From Verrucomicrobiaceae bacterium (GTDB lineage: Bacteria; Verrucomicrobiota; Verrucomicrobiia; Verrucomicrobiales; Verrucomicrobiaceae): a stretch of 64,000 nucleotides of DNA. Under the pieces are notes generated by a model that was not told the origin of the DNA, ran no database searches, and saw nothing but the letters and a program-made list of their open reading frames with translations. Below are positions 8,690 through 16,913 of the stretch, one piece after another (position 1 is the stretch's first letter; the number at the start of each line of letters is the position of its first letter). The position numbers and the translations under genes were made by a program. The stretch covers positions 248,001-312,000 of the forward strand of contig JACKQF010000003.1 in the NCBI GenBank assembly GCA_024232965.1, given 5' to 3'.

Positions 8690-10360
8690 ATGTTGAAGAA
8701 TGCCTCTGCTAAGTACCGTCCGTTCCCGCTGATCGAGTTGCCAAACCGGCGTTGGCCCTCGCGCTCCCTCTCTAGCCGCCCGATCTGGTGCAGCGTCGAT
8801 CTCCGCGATGGCAACCAGGCGCTGGCCGTGCCGATGAATGTGGGCCAGAAGCTCGACATGTTTGACGCGCTGGTGAAGTGCGGGTTCAAGGAGATCGAGG
8901 TGGGGTTCCCCTCTGCATCGAACACGGAGTTTGCATTCAATCGACGCCTGATCGAGGAGAAACGCATCCCCGACGACGTGACGATCCAGTGCTTGGTCCA
9001 GGCTCGCGAAGATCTGATCGAAAAGACGGTGCAAAGCCTGATGGGTGCGAAGCAGGTCATCATCCACATGTACAACTCCACTTCGCCGGCGCAGCGTAAG
9101 TATGTGTTTGGCAAGACCAAAGAAGAAATCGTGCAGATCGCGGTGCGGGGTGCGCAGATGATCAAGGATCGCCTGCATCGTCTGGAGGAGTCCGGGACGA
9201 AGGTGACTCTGCAGTATTCGCCCGAGAGCTTCAGCGCCACTGAGGTGGATTATGCCAAGGAAATCAGCGAGGCGGTGATGGATGTCTGGCAGCCGACGCC
9301 GGAGAAGAAGATGATCTTGAACCTGCCTGACACGGTTGAGGTGGCGATGCCAAACATCTACGCCGATCAGATCGAGTGGATCTGCACGAACATCAAAAAT
9401 CGCGATAGCCTGATCGTAAGTCTGCATACACACAACGACCGCGGCACAGGCACAGCCGCTACGGAGTTGGGACTACTGGCCGGCGCTGATCGCGTGGAGG
9501 GCACCTTGTTTGGAAATGGGGAGCGCACCGGCAATTTGGACATCGTCCAGGTGGCGATGAATCTTTACATGCATGGCATTGATCCAGGATTGGACTTCAG
9601 TGACATGAACTCCCTGATCCGGATGTATGAGCGCACCACAGGCATGACGGTGCCGCCTCGTCAGCCCTATGCAGGGGAACTGGTCTTTACTGCGTTCAGC
9701 GGTAGTCATCAGGACGCCATCAAAAAGGGACTGGTAGGATACGAAGAGCACCAAACTTTCTGGGATGTACCCTATTTGACCATCGATCCCAAGGACGTGG
9801 GTCGCGAATACCGCGAGGTCATCCGCGTCAACAGCCAGAGTGGCAAAGGCGGCGTGGCCTATCTGCTGGAGAGCGAGTTCGGCATCGAGTTGCCGAAGGA
9901 CCTGCAACGTGAGTTTGGCCCTGTGGCGAATGACGAGGTGGATCGATTGGGACGCGAAGTGACAGCGACGGAGCTCAAGGACATGTTTTGGCGGGAATAC
10001 ATCGAACGGGTGGATCCGATCGCGCTGCATCACTTTCACGCCGATGGCGTGGACGGTGCCTTTACCTGCCGGTGCAGCCTGATGAAATCCGGCAGCGAGG
10101 TCGGCATTGTCGGGAAAGGAAATGGTCCCATCGCCGCATTTGTGGATGCGATTATCAAAGACGGTGACGTGCCATCTTTTGAGGTCGCCAATTTCCGCGA
10201 ACAAAGCTTGAGTTCTGGAACTGAGGCCAGTGCTCTGGCCTACATCCAGATCAAGCGGGCTGATGGACGGACTGTTTGGGGCGCAGGTGTCGATACCAAT
10301 ATTGAGCTTGCCTCCATCAAGGCCGTTGTGTCTGCGGTGAACCGTGCTTTTGCTCTTTGA
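8690..10360 (+). CDS. leuA: 2-isopropylmalate synthase (long, LeuA type 2)
   Basis: It condenses acetyl-CoA with 2-oxoisovalerate, the first committed step of leucine synthesis. At 556 residues from ATG 8690 it matches the long class of LeuA. Visible are the catalytic DLRDGNQAL, GFPSAS, the metal-binding HTHND and GNGERTGN motifs of the HMGL-like barrel. A C-terminal LeuA regulatory domain (about 430-556) should give leucine feedback. A TTG three codons upstream is a weaker start. panB follows after 15 bp, so the two are probably co-transcribed; both enzymes use 2-oxoisovalerate. Confidence 0.95.
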   Translation: MLKNASAKYRPFPLIELPNRRWPSRSLSSRPIWCSVDLRDGNQALAVPMNVGQKLDMFDALVKCGFKEIEVGFPSASNTEFAFNRRLIEEKRIPDDVTIQCLVQAREDLIEKTVQSLMGAKQVIIHMYNSTSPAQRKYVFGKTKEEIVQIAVRGAQMIKDRLHRLEESGTKVTLQYSPESFSATEVDYAKEISEAVMDVWQPTPEKKMILNLPDTVEVAMPNIYADQIEWICTNIKNRDSLIVSLHTHNDRGTGTAATELGLLAGADRVEGTLFGNGERTGNLDIVQVAMNLYMHGIDPGLDFSDMNSLIRMYERTTGMTVPPRQPYAGELVFTAFSGSHQDAIKKGLVGYEEHQTFWDVPYLTIDPKDVGREYREVIRVNSQSGKGGVAYLLESEFGIELPKDLQREFGPVANDEVDRLGREVTATELKDMFWREYIERVDPIALHHFHADGVDGAFTCRCSLMKSGSEVGIVGKGNGPIAAFVDAIIKDGDVPSFEVANFREQSLSSGTEASALAYIQIKRADGRTVWGAGVDTNIELASIKAVVSAVNRAFAL

Positions 10361-10375
10361 TTCGAAGGACAGCTT

Positions 10376-11134
10376 ATGCTCACGGGGATCGAGAAGATAA
10401 AGGAACGCAAGCAGAGTGGGCCACCCTTGGCTGTGCTCACTGCCTATGACTACCCGACGGCTCGCCTTTTGGATGAGGCGGGGGTGGATTTGCTGCTCGT
10501 GGGGGATTCATTGGGCATGGTGGTGCTGGGACTTCCTGACACGACAGGTGTGACGATGGCAGACATGTTGCATCACACGCGTGCTGTGGCGCGTGCCAAG
10601 ACCCGCGCTCCTGTCATCGGTGATCTGCCTTACCATGCCTATGACACGCCCCAGGAGGCATTGAAAAATGCCCGTCTCCTCATGGAGGCGGGTGCGGATG
10701 CAGTGAAACTGGAGGGTGGTGTTTCGATGATCCCGCAAGTGCGCGCGATCGTTGGGGCTGGCATTCCTTTTGTCGGGCACATCGGTATGCTGCCGCAGAG
10801 TGTGGTCGAAGAAGGTGGCTATAAAAAGAAAGGCCGCACTGAGGAAGCGGCTCGTTTGCTGATGGAAGACGCCATCGCCCTCGATGAAGCCGGAGCCTGC
10901 GCCATAGTGCTGGAAAGCATGATGCCAGAGGTGGCTGCTGCGATCACTCGACGCATCTGTGCGTGCACCATCGGCATTGGCGCGGGGACGGAGACGGATG
11001 GTCAGGTGCTAGTGACGCCGGATCTTCTCGGTAGCTTTCCCTGGTTCCGACCGCCCTTTGCTAAACCGCACGCGGATGTCGCTGCGGAGACCTTGCGAGC
11101 CGTGCGCGAGTATGTAGCTGAAGTACAGGCCTAG
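10376..11134 (+). CDS. panB: 3-methyl-2-oxobutanoate hydroxymethyltransferase PanB
   Basis: It transfers a hydroxymethyl group from methylene-tetrahydrofolate to 2-oxoisovalerate, giving ketopantoate for pantothenate and CoA. The 252-residue length is normal. AYDYPTARLLDEAG, VGDSLGMVVLG, GDLPYHAY, VKLEGG and GHIGMLPQSV are classic PanB motifs. An AAGGA-like ribosome site precedes the ATG. Its last four bases overlap the end of the convergent AEC transporter gene. Another CoA-pathway gene, coaD, lies 5 kb downstream. Confidence 0.96.
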   Translation: MLTGIEKIKERKQSGPPLAVLTAYDYPTARLLDEAGVDLLLVGDSLGMVVLGLPDTTGVTMADMLHHTRAVARAKTRAPVIGDLPYHAYDTPQEALKNARLLMEAGADAVKLEGGVSMIPQVRAIVGAGIPFVGHIGMLPQSVVEEGGYKKKGRTEEAARLLMEDAIALDEAGACAIVLESMMPEVAAAITRRICACTIGIGAGTETDGQVLVTPDLLGSFPWFRPPFAKPHADVAAETLRAVREYVAEVQA

Positions 11135-12072
11135 CTGATCCAGACTCGCAGCAGCGTTAACGTCAGTGTCGTGGTCACGAGGCTGATCAGGGTGCTGTAA
11201 TACACGCTTGCGGTGGCGAAGGCAGTGTCGCCTCCAAACTCGTGGGCAAGAAGCGCTGTATTAACGGCGGTGGGCGCCCCAGAGGTTAGTATCATCACGG
11301 CGGCTGTCGCGCGATCAAAACCCAACCAAGTTGTGATTGCCCAGGTCATGAGTGGTGCGATCAGTAAGCGTATGGTCAGGGCTGAGATCAGTGGCAGCTT
11401 GACGGGTGCGGGTTTTGTCTTTGAAAGCTGCACACCGAGGGTCAGCAAGGCGATACCGACCAACGCCTCTGCCATCATTTTGAGAGGCTCCCACAGCCAC
11501 CTGATAGTCTCTGGGTGCAGGTCCATTGCCTTGCAGAAAGCGGCGGTCGCCACTGCGTAAATGGCGGGTTGGCGCAGTGTGGATAGTAACGCGCGCCAGT
11601 GGCTGCCCGGCTTCCCATCGCCTGCGTTTGCGAGCAATAGTCCCATGGTGAAGGTGCTGACGTTCATCGTGACTAGGACATAGACCTGCACGCTGGCGGC
11701 GGCCTGACCGAATGCAAGCGTGACTAGAGGTAGACCAAAGTTCCCGCAGTTCCCAAACATGGAAGCAAGCGCCAGCGCCTTCCGTGATCCAGCTTTCAGC
11801 GTCAGAACCCGGCACATGATGAAGGCGAGCACGCCTGACAGAAGAATCACGCCCAACGAAACGCCCATGATGCGGCCTGCCTGCGCACCACTCATCGGGG
11901 CCGTCAGCAGTCGCACAAAGACAAAGCCGGGCACCAGGAGGTAAAGATTCACCTTCACCAGGGTCTCTAGATTTAGTCCAAATCGGCGATCCATGAACCA
12001 GCCTGTTCCAACGACAGCAAAAAGCGGCAGGCAGACATCAACGAGGATTTGAAAAAACAGGGGGATCGACAC
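11131..12072 (-). CDS. AEC-family (auxin efflux carrier-like) permease
   Basis: A 313-residue inner-membrane protein with about ten hydrophobic segments arranged as two five-helix halves. A broken-helix GNCGNFGLPL segment and GAPTAVNTALLAHEFGGD near the C terminus are typical of AEC (membrane transport protein) permeases. The substrate cannot be deduced; bacterial members move dicarboxylates or other organic anions. It is convergent and overlapping by 4 bp with panB. Confidence 0.85.
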   Translation of the reverse strand: MSIPLFFQILVDVCLPLFAVVGTGWFMDRRFGLNLETLVKVNLYLLVPGFVFVRLLTAPMSGAQAGRIMGVSLGVILLSGVLAFIMCRVLTLKAGSRKALALASMFGNCGNFGLPLVTLAFGQAAASVQVYVLVTMNVSTFTMGLLLANAGDGKPGSHWRALLSTLRQPAIYAVATAAFCKAMDLHPETIRWLWEPLKMMAEALVGIALLTLGVQLSKTKPAPVKLPLISALTIRLLIAPLMTWAITTWLGFDRATAAVMILTSGAPTAVNTALLAHEFGGDTAFATASVYYSTLISLVTTTLTLTLLRVWIS

Positions 12073-12140
12073 GAGACGATGAATCTGGAAGAGATCGCCC
12101 TTCCAGCAACCGGATTGTCAGCGGATTCATGAGTCAGTCC

Positions 12141-13319
12141 TCAGCGGAATCGAGTCCACGCACCGGCGCCGCCGGAAAACGCACCGCCGAGCCGCTGCGG
12201 AAGGTCTCGCTCCGGCAAAATCCAGGCTGTCTTGAGTTGGCGGCGAGCCTTCGATCTTTTCCAACTCCGCATCCAGTGCCAGATCGCTGTGCCGATGGCC
12301 GCTAGCAAGCAAAGGACAAAGACGACCCAGCGCAGCACGGGGTCGCCGGTGGGGGGCACTGTTACCGTGACTAGTGAAGCTGGGGCGGACGCCGGAGCTG
12401 AGGCCTCACTGACGACCTCTTGGAGATGGGGGTCGGTTGCCAAGGGTTTCTCAGTCGTTGTCGCTATGGGGCAGAGTTTTTCCAGCCAGAAAAGTCGGGT
12501 GGAGAGCTCCACGCAGAAACGATGCAACTGCTCATCTGTCTCAGGCGAGGACATGGCCTCGGTCACGCAGGCTTCCAGCAACTCCTTCAAGAAGGCATCA
12601 GAAGCTGAATCGTGCGCCAATTTGGGAAGGAAAAGCCGCGCGCGCCATGGCTCTGCAATCGGATAAGCAAGCACTGCAGTGGGTTTTTTCGCGATACCAC
12701 CAGAGGCCATTACGCTGAGGTCCGCGTCGGCGGGTAGTTTCTCGTCGGATTTCAAGACGACAATATAGAGAGGAAATCGTGCCTCCTGGGAATGAAAGTT
12801 CAGGAATCGTTCCAGGTCTCCTTGCAAAACCTCTGTGATTAGGCCCAGCGGATCGATCAAGAGTTCGCTGGCCGGGCTAACACTGCACAGTCTCAGAAAT
12901 TCAGCGTCAACATCCTTCAACATTGATGCGGAAGTGGGTGTGTGTGGTGGGGCAGCCGGTGGACGACCTGAATTTAGTAGGGATTCAGGTAAAAAGGTGC
13001 TCAGATTTGCCGAGCGATAGCCGACCCCTGCCGGGGAGTTTTCCCCTGTATCCTGCGTCAGCAGCGGGGTAAGGATGGTGTCCGGCCGGGTCGTTGGCGA
13101 TAGAGCCGAATCGTTAGGACCCGGTGTCAGCGATGGCAGCAGGCCCAGTAGCGGCGGCGGTTGCATGTCGCTGATCTCTGGGGATGCCATTGGGGCGTCG
13201 CCAGGCTGCCATTGGGGTAGGGGCAGAATTTCCTCCTCCGAGAGTTGCGCCAGCGCCCCCATCGGTACTGCCAAAATCAGCAGGGCCAAGAGGATTGGAT
13301 TTTGGCGCGTGGAGGCCAT
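12141..13319 (-). CDS. Exported, C-terminally anchored protein paired with a zinc-ribbon protein
   Basis: 392 residues with a signal peptide (MASTRQNPILLALLILAVPMG), a long Pro/Ser/Thr-rich region to about residue 130, and a folded alpha/beta domain at about 130-290 containing FPLYIVVLKSDEKLP. A single membrane helix at about 335-353 (RWVVFVLCLLAAIGTAIWHW) and a basic tail follow. The alpha/beta part faintly resembles TPM (Psb32/MOLO-1) domains, but I cannot confirm this. It follows the TPM-like gene by 14 bp, so the pair is probably one operon. Function is unknown. Confidence 0.65.
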   Translation of the reverse strand: MASTRQNPILLALLILAVPMGALAQLSEEEILPLPQWQPGDAPMASPEISDMQPPPLLGLLPSLTPGPNDSALSPTTRPDTILTPLLTQDTGENSPAGVGYRSANLSTFLPESLLNSGRPPAAPPHTPTSASMLKDVDAEFLRLCSVSPASELLIDPLGLITEVLQGDLERFLNFHSQEARFPLYIVVLKSDEKLPADADLSVMASGGIAKKPTAVLAYPIAEPWRARLFLPKLAHDSASDAFLKELLEACVTEAMSSPETDEQLHRFCVELSTRLFWLEKLCPIATTTEKPLATDPHLQEVVSEASAPASAPASLVTVTVPPTGDPVLRWVVFVLCLLAAIGTAIWHWMRSWKRSKARRQLKTAWILPERDLPQRLGGAFSGGAGAWTRFR

Positions 13320-13333
13320 AGTTTTTGCGGAAA

Positions 13334-13993
13334 TTAGCGCCTCTGACGGCTGGGGCTTGGTGTGGAATCTGTTTGCCGATGGCCAGAGCGGAGGGGATGT
13401 AGGCCATAGTCGGCGGCAGAGGATCCCGCGTGCGGCCCGGGACTCAGACTTTGGGTGATCGGGCGGGCAATCGCCAGGGGCCGCAGAAGATCACTCACGG
13501 AAGTCGCTGCCGCCTCAATCGCACCGCCGTATTCGGCGTGACTGAGCGCTGGAACCATGGCTTGAAGGATCATGGTCGGGGCCGTTTCTGCCAAAAGGCT
13601 CTCGAGAGCATAGCCGATGGCCGTTCCAACGGTCCCTGCCGCTGGGTCGACCACGCAGACGACTCCGTATTCATTGCGCTTTGAAATTTGCGGGGTGCTG
13701 AATGCGCCGTTGTTGATGAGCCAGAAAGCCACCTCTTGGGGATTGAGTACGGGTGGGAGCGACCCAAAATAGAATGCCACAAAAACCTGGGGAAAGGCCC
13801 TCTCTAAGTCATCCAGAGTCATTTCGGCCTTGTGGCGGTCCGCGAGTCGGAGGCAGTGAGCCGCGTCCGTCAATCTCTCTAGTCTCACCCACTGGTCGCC
13901 GAAGAAGGGCTGCATGGCGGCCAGGGAAAAGCCGCACTTGTGGCACGCCGGCTGGCGAGCCTCAATGGTAGTGCTGCAATGTGGACATTTCAT
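13334..13993 (-). CDS. Zinc-ribbon protein with TPM-like domain
   Basis: 219 residues. The N terminus is a four-cysteine ribbon, CPHC (residues 3-6) and CHKC (17-20), spaced as in rubredoxin-type zinc ribbons. The middle (about 45-165) has the pattern of TPM/Psb32 domains: an amphipathic segment, FVAFYFGSLPP, then an open sheet with FWLINNGAF and VVCVVDPAAGTVG. The C-terminal 50 residues are Ser/Pro/Arg-rich and probably disordered. No signal peptide is seen, so the ribbon would be cytoplasmic. It is the upstream gene of a two-gene unit. Confidence 0.65.
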   Translation of the reverse strand: MKCPHCSTTIEARQPACHKCGFSLAAMQPFFGDQWVRLERLTDAAHCLRLADRHKAEMTLDDLERAFPQVFVAFYFGSLPPVLNPQEVAFWLINNGAFSTPQISKRNEYGVVCVVDPAAGTVGTAIGYALESLLAETAPTMILQAMVPALSHAEYGGAIEAAATSVSDLLRPLAIARPITQSLSPGPHAGSSAADYGLHPLRSGHRQTDSTPSPSRQRR

Positions 13994-14074
13994 ATCTACA
14001 AAATATTCAATAATTTCAATAATGCAAGATGAAGATTGAATGTTTTAGCGGGAAAAAGTGTTTACATTGTTAGC

Positions 14075-14089
14075 ATTCCATGTTGGAAT
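14075..14089. promoter_or_regulatory. Perfect inverted repeat in the promoter region of the discoidin-like gene
   Basis: ATTCCATGTTGGAAT is an exact 6-3-6 palindrome 71 bp upstream of the ATG at 14161, next to a TTTACA hexamer at 14061-14066. It could be an operator. No second copy was seen. Confidence 0.3.
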
Positions 14090-14160
14090 CTCTAAATAAC
14101 GACTCACTTGACCACCGCAGGTAGTTCGTTCTCATTCATTCAGTAATTGTTCAACGCACC

Positions 14161-15444
14161 ATGAAGCCATTCTCCACATTATCCTTCCTGATCGCCCTAA
14201 GCGTCGCCTCCCCAAGTATGGCTGCGTGGCAAAGGCTCCCTTCAGTCTCCAAGCGTCCTGTCGAAATGGCAGTAGCTTCAATGAACGGCACAAAGGTGGC
14301 ATCCTCCAGTGGTATTGGTCAGGTGCAGTCCTTGATCTCTGACAATCCAATTGATTCTTCAACGCTGAGTGCAGGCAACGCCGAGGCCGTTATTGATGCA
14401 GGGCACCAGACTATTTTTGAAGTCGCGAGCTTTACCAATGACGACACCGAGGGAAAAGTGAGCATCTCCGCCAGTGCTGACAACTCGAACTGGATCGCCG
14501 TTGGGCAGGCGGTTTACAGTGCTGCTGATCGTAGCATCAGTGTGAATTTTGCAGGAATTCAGGCTAAGTTCATCAAGGTGCAGTGGGAGCTTTCCAAAGG
14601 TGGCACGATCCGCAATTTTCAGCTCTTTGGTGGAGAGACTGACAACGACTTCGCAATGTCCCAAAACGCTAGCGGAACCGGCGGTGAAACGCTGAACATG
14701 GCGGCAGGCATGGGTGGCGCGCGGATCATCTACGCCCATCCAAATCCATCCGGCAGTAAGGAGAAGGGTGTGAGCTACAATGCCTTTGAATTCCCGGAGT
14801 CTGATGAGAAGTATCGCACAGTGATCTATGATCTGGGTGCGGTTCGCATCATGAATCAGTTTGGTTCAGTGCATTCCCCTCGTCCGGTGCGCTTTGAGGT
14901 TTATGCATTCAATGACCTTCCTGAGAAAGCAGACTGGCGCGGCCAGAAGTCCTTTGACCCGGCTGCGTTTGAGTCCATGACCCCAGTCGCTAAGGCTGAA
15001 GACGCTCGCGGTGTCGGTTACATTCGTGTGAAGCCTGACCACGCAGTTAAGGCTCGCTACGTTGCTCTCCGCTGGGAGCCAGACTATAATCCACCTGGTT
15101 TCAGCATTGGTGGCACCGTTATCGGTGGTTCTGGTTTCGGTAAGGGAAGCTTTAAGCCGGGTTCCGGGAATGGTGCTGGTGGCGGCGCAGGTGCGGGCGG
15201 CGGTGCTGGTGCTGGGAATGGCGACGGCAATGGCAACAGCCCTGCGAATGGCGACGCTTCTAACGGTGGCTCAATGCCTGGTGGTTCCCCTGGCGGTCTG
15301 GTTTCGTTCTCCGGCAGCACTGGTGGTTTCGGTGGCGGCGGCGGCCTTCCTGCATCTGGTGGCGGCAATACCGGTGGTGGTGGCAACAGCGGGGGTGGCA
15401 ACGTGATCATCAACAATCCGAAGCCAGTCTCTGGTGGTAATTAA
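14161..15444 (+). CDS. Exported protein with discoidin-like domains and Gly-rich tail
   Basis: 427 residues with a signal peptide ending SMAAW. Residues about 50-165 look like an F5/8 type C (discoidin-like) beta-sandwich (GNAEAVIDAGHQTIFEVASF, ISASADNSNWIAVG, FIKVQWE). A second related sandwich at about 180-310 is suggested by TVIYDLGAVRIM and ARYVALRWEP. From about 320 the protein is Gly/Asn/Ser-rich low-complexity sequence ending NPKPVSGGN. No PEP-CTERM or sortase motif is visible. It is probably an extracellular or envelope carbohydrate- or surface-binding protein and is monocistronic with a strong terminator. Confidence 0.75.
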   Translation: MKPFSTLSFLIALSVASPSMAAWQRLPSVSKRPVEMAVASMNGTKVASSSGIGQVQSLISDNPIDSSTLSAGNAEAVIDAGHQTIFEVASFTNDDTEGKVSISASADNSNWIAVGQAVYSAADRSISVNFAGIQAKFIKVQWELSKGGTIRNFQLFGGETDNDFAMSQNASGTGGETLNMAAGMGGARIIYAHPNPSGSKEKGVSYNAFEFPESDEKYRTVIYDLGAVRIMNQFGSVHSPRPVRFEVYAFNDLPEKADWRGQKSFDPAAFESMTPVAKAEDARGVGYIRVKPDHAVKARYVALRWEPDYNPPGFSIGGTVIGGSGFGKGSFKPGSGNGAGGGAGAGGGAGAGNGDGNGNSPANGDASNGGSMPGGSPGGLVSFSGSTGGFGGGGGLPASGGGNTGGGGNSGGGNVIINNPKPVSGGN

Positions 15445-15470
15445 TTGGGCTTGACCGAATAAAATTTCGG

Positions 15471-15504
15471 AAACCCGCTCTGGCAACGGAGCGGGTTTCT
15501 TTTT
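15471..15504 (+). terminator. Intrinsic terminator after the discoidin-like gene
   Basis: A perfect 10-bp stem AAACCCGCTC/GAGCGGGTTT with loop TGGCAACG is followed by CTTTTT, 27 bp after the stop. It lies between convergent genes and may also slow transcription from aat. Confidence 0.9.
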
Positions 15505-15512
15505 GCCTCAAA

Positions 15513-16091
15513 TTAGTCGGCAAATGTCACCGGTAGTTTCACTGCGCGATTGAGGATGTCGAGGTAGTCATCGCAAGGGATCTCGTGGCCTCCGAACTGG
15601 GACAGGTGATCTGTGGTCCACTGGGTGTCATGGAGAATGTAGCCGCGGTCCTTGAGTCGTAGCTGGAGGTGGGTCAGGGCTACTTTTGAGGCTTGAGTTT
15701 CGCGGCTAAACATGGATTCACCAAAAAAGGCACCGCCAATGGAGACACCGTACACGCCACCAACGAGTCGTCCGTCCCGCCAAACTTCGGCGGAATGGGC
15801 AAAGCCGAGACGAAAGAGTTCTTCGTAGCTGTCGATGATGGCCTCGTTGATCCATGTCTCTGGACGATCCGCACAGCCGCGCATCACGTCTCCGAAGGCG
15901 CTGTCCCAGCGGACCTCGAATGGACACCGCTTCAAATAGCGCATGAAGCGACGCGGCACATGAAAGTCCTGCACCGGTAAAATGCCGCGCCAGCGTGGGC
16001 GATACCATGTCAGGTTGCCAGAGTCATCGCCCATGGGAAAAAGCCCTTGGCAGTAGGCGGTGAGCAGATTTTGAGGCGGTATCGCAGGCAT
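15513..16091 (-). CDS. aat: Leucyl/phenylalanyl-tRNA--protein transferase
   Basis: It adds Leu or Phe to N-terminal Arg/Lys of proteins, creating primary N-degrons for ClpS-ClpAP. At 192 residues it is slightly shorter than the E. coli enzyme. Family motifs LLTAYCQGLFPMGD, WYRPRWRGILP, TWINEAIIDSYEELFRLGFAHSAE (shown only in part), GGVYGVSIGGAFFGESMFS and LHDTQW are intact. ATG 16091 is preferred over GTG 16103. clpS is also in this window, so both dedicated steps of the pathway are encoded here. Confidence 0.95.
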   Translation of the reverse strand: MPAIPPQNLLTAYCQGLFPMGDDSGNLTWYRPRWRGILPVQDFHVPRRFMRYLKRCPFEVRWDSAFGDVMRGCADRPETWINEAIIDSYEELFRLGFAHSAEVWRDGRLVGGVYGVSIGGAFFGESMFSRETQASKVALTHLQLRLKDRGYILHDTQWTTDHLSQFGGHEIPCDDYLDILNRAVKLPVTFAD

Positions 16092-16137
16092 GACGAGAGT
16101 CACACCACGTTAAGCAAGGATTTCGAAGTCGCAAGAG

Positions 16138-16248
16138 CCTGTAGCGCAGGCATACTGCCCGAAGGATGGGTCGGCCGCAAGCGGCATGGTTTGGGGCTCT
16201 GGTGCTTGGGGGCAACGTTTGAGTCTATCATAGACGAGCCGCTACAGG
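16138..16248. repeat. Spaced inverted repeat in the aat-coaD intergenic region
   Basis: CCTGTAGCG (16138-16146) and its exact complement CGCTACAGG (16240-16248) flank about 93 bp. The adjoining AGGCATAC and GTATGCCT (16256-16263) also match in inverted orientation. This mosaic of GC-rich palindromes resembles a REP-type or degenerate mobile element. The 299-bp gap holds no gene. Confidence 0.4.
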
Positions 16249-16390
16249 GTACTGGTATGCCTATGCGCTTCGGTCTGTTAGGCGGTGCATTGCGGAGGAA
16301 CTGGATTCGACCTTTGGTGAACCGTTTCGTCGGATGATTCTGCTTTCCTCTTGGGTTCTGCTCGTTATAAACTCTAGCTTTGTTCCTGGC

Positions 16391-16876
16391 ATGAGACGCG
16401 CAATCTATCCCGGCAGTTTTGATCCGATCACCAATGGGCACCTCGACGTACTTCAGCGTGCGACGGGGTTGTTCGATGAACTTGTGATCGCGGTGGCTCG
16501 AGACAATGCCAAACAAAGCCTGTTCACTGTGGAAGAGAGGGTGGAACTGATCCGCGAGGCCACTGTTGGGATTCCGAAATTGGTAGTGAAGTCGTTTGAC
16601 GGGCTATTGGTGGAATTTGCCCGCAAAGAGAATGCTGTGGCCCTAGTGCGTGGATTGCGGGCGGTCTCTGACTTTGAGTTTGAATTCCAGTTGGCGCTCA
16701 TGAACCGGAAGCTTGAGCCCAATCTTGAAACGGTGTTTCTGATGCCACGCGAAGAGTTGACGTACATTAGTTCGCGGATCGTCAAAGAAATTGGTCGGCT
16801 CGGTGGGGATGTTAGCCTGTTCGTGCCGCCGAATGTTGCGAAGTCTCTTTTAGCAAAGCTACGGTCTGGCGAGTGA
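16391..16876 (+). CDS. coaD: Pantetheine-phosphate adenylyltransferase
   Basis: It converts 4'-phosphopantetheine and ATP to dephospho-CoA. The 161-residue length is normal. The nucleotidyltransferase signature is seen in YPGSFDPITNGHLDV, followed by VRGLRAVSDFEFEFQLALMNRKL and the C-terminal ISSRIVKE segment. ATG 16391 places YPGSFDP at the usual position; a longer frame from 16334 adds a non-family hydrophobic leader. An RND gene follows after 37 bp on the same strand. Confidence 0.97.
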   Translation: MRRAIYPGSFDPITNGHLDVLQRATGLFDELVIAVARDNAKQSLFTVEERVELIREATVGIPKLVVKSFDGLLVEFARKENAVALVRGLRAVSDFEFEFQLALMNRKLEPNLETVFLMPREELTYISSRIVKEIGRLGGDVSLFVPPNVAKSLLAKLRSGE

Positions 16877-16913
16877 GTTCTCGACATGGATTGGTGGAGC
16901 GTTCCGCGACCCG

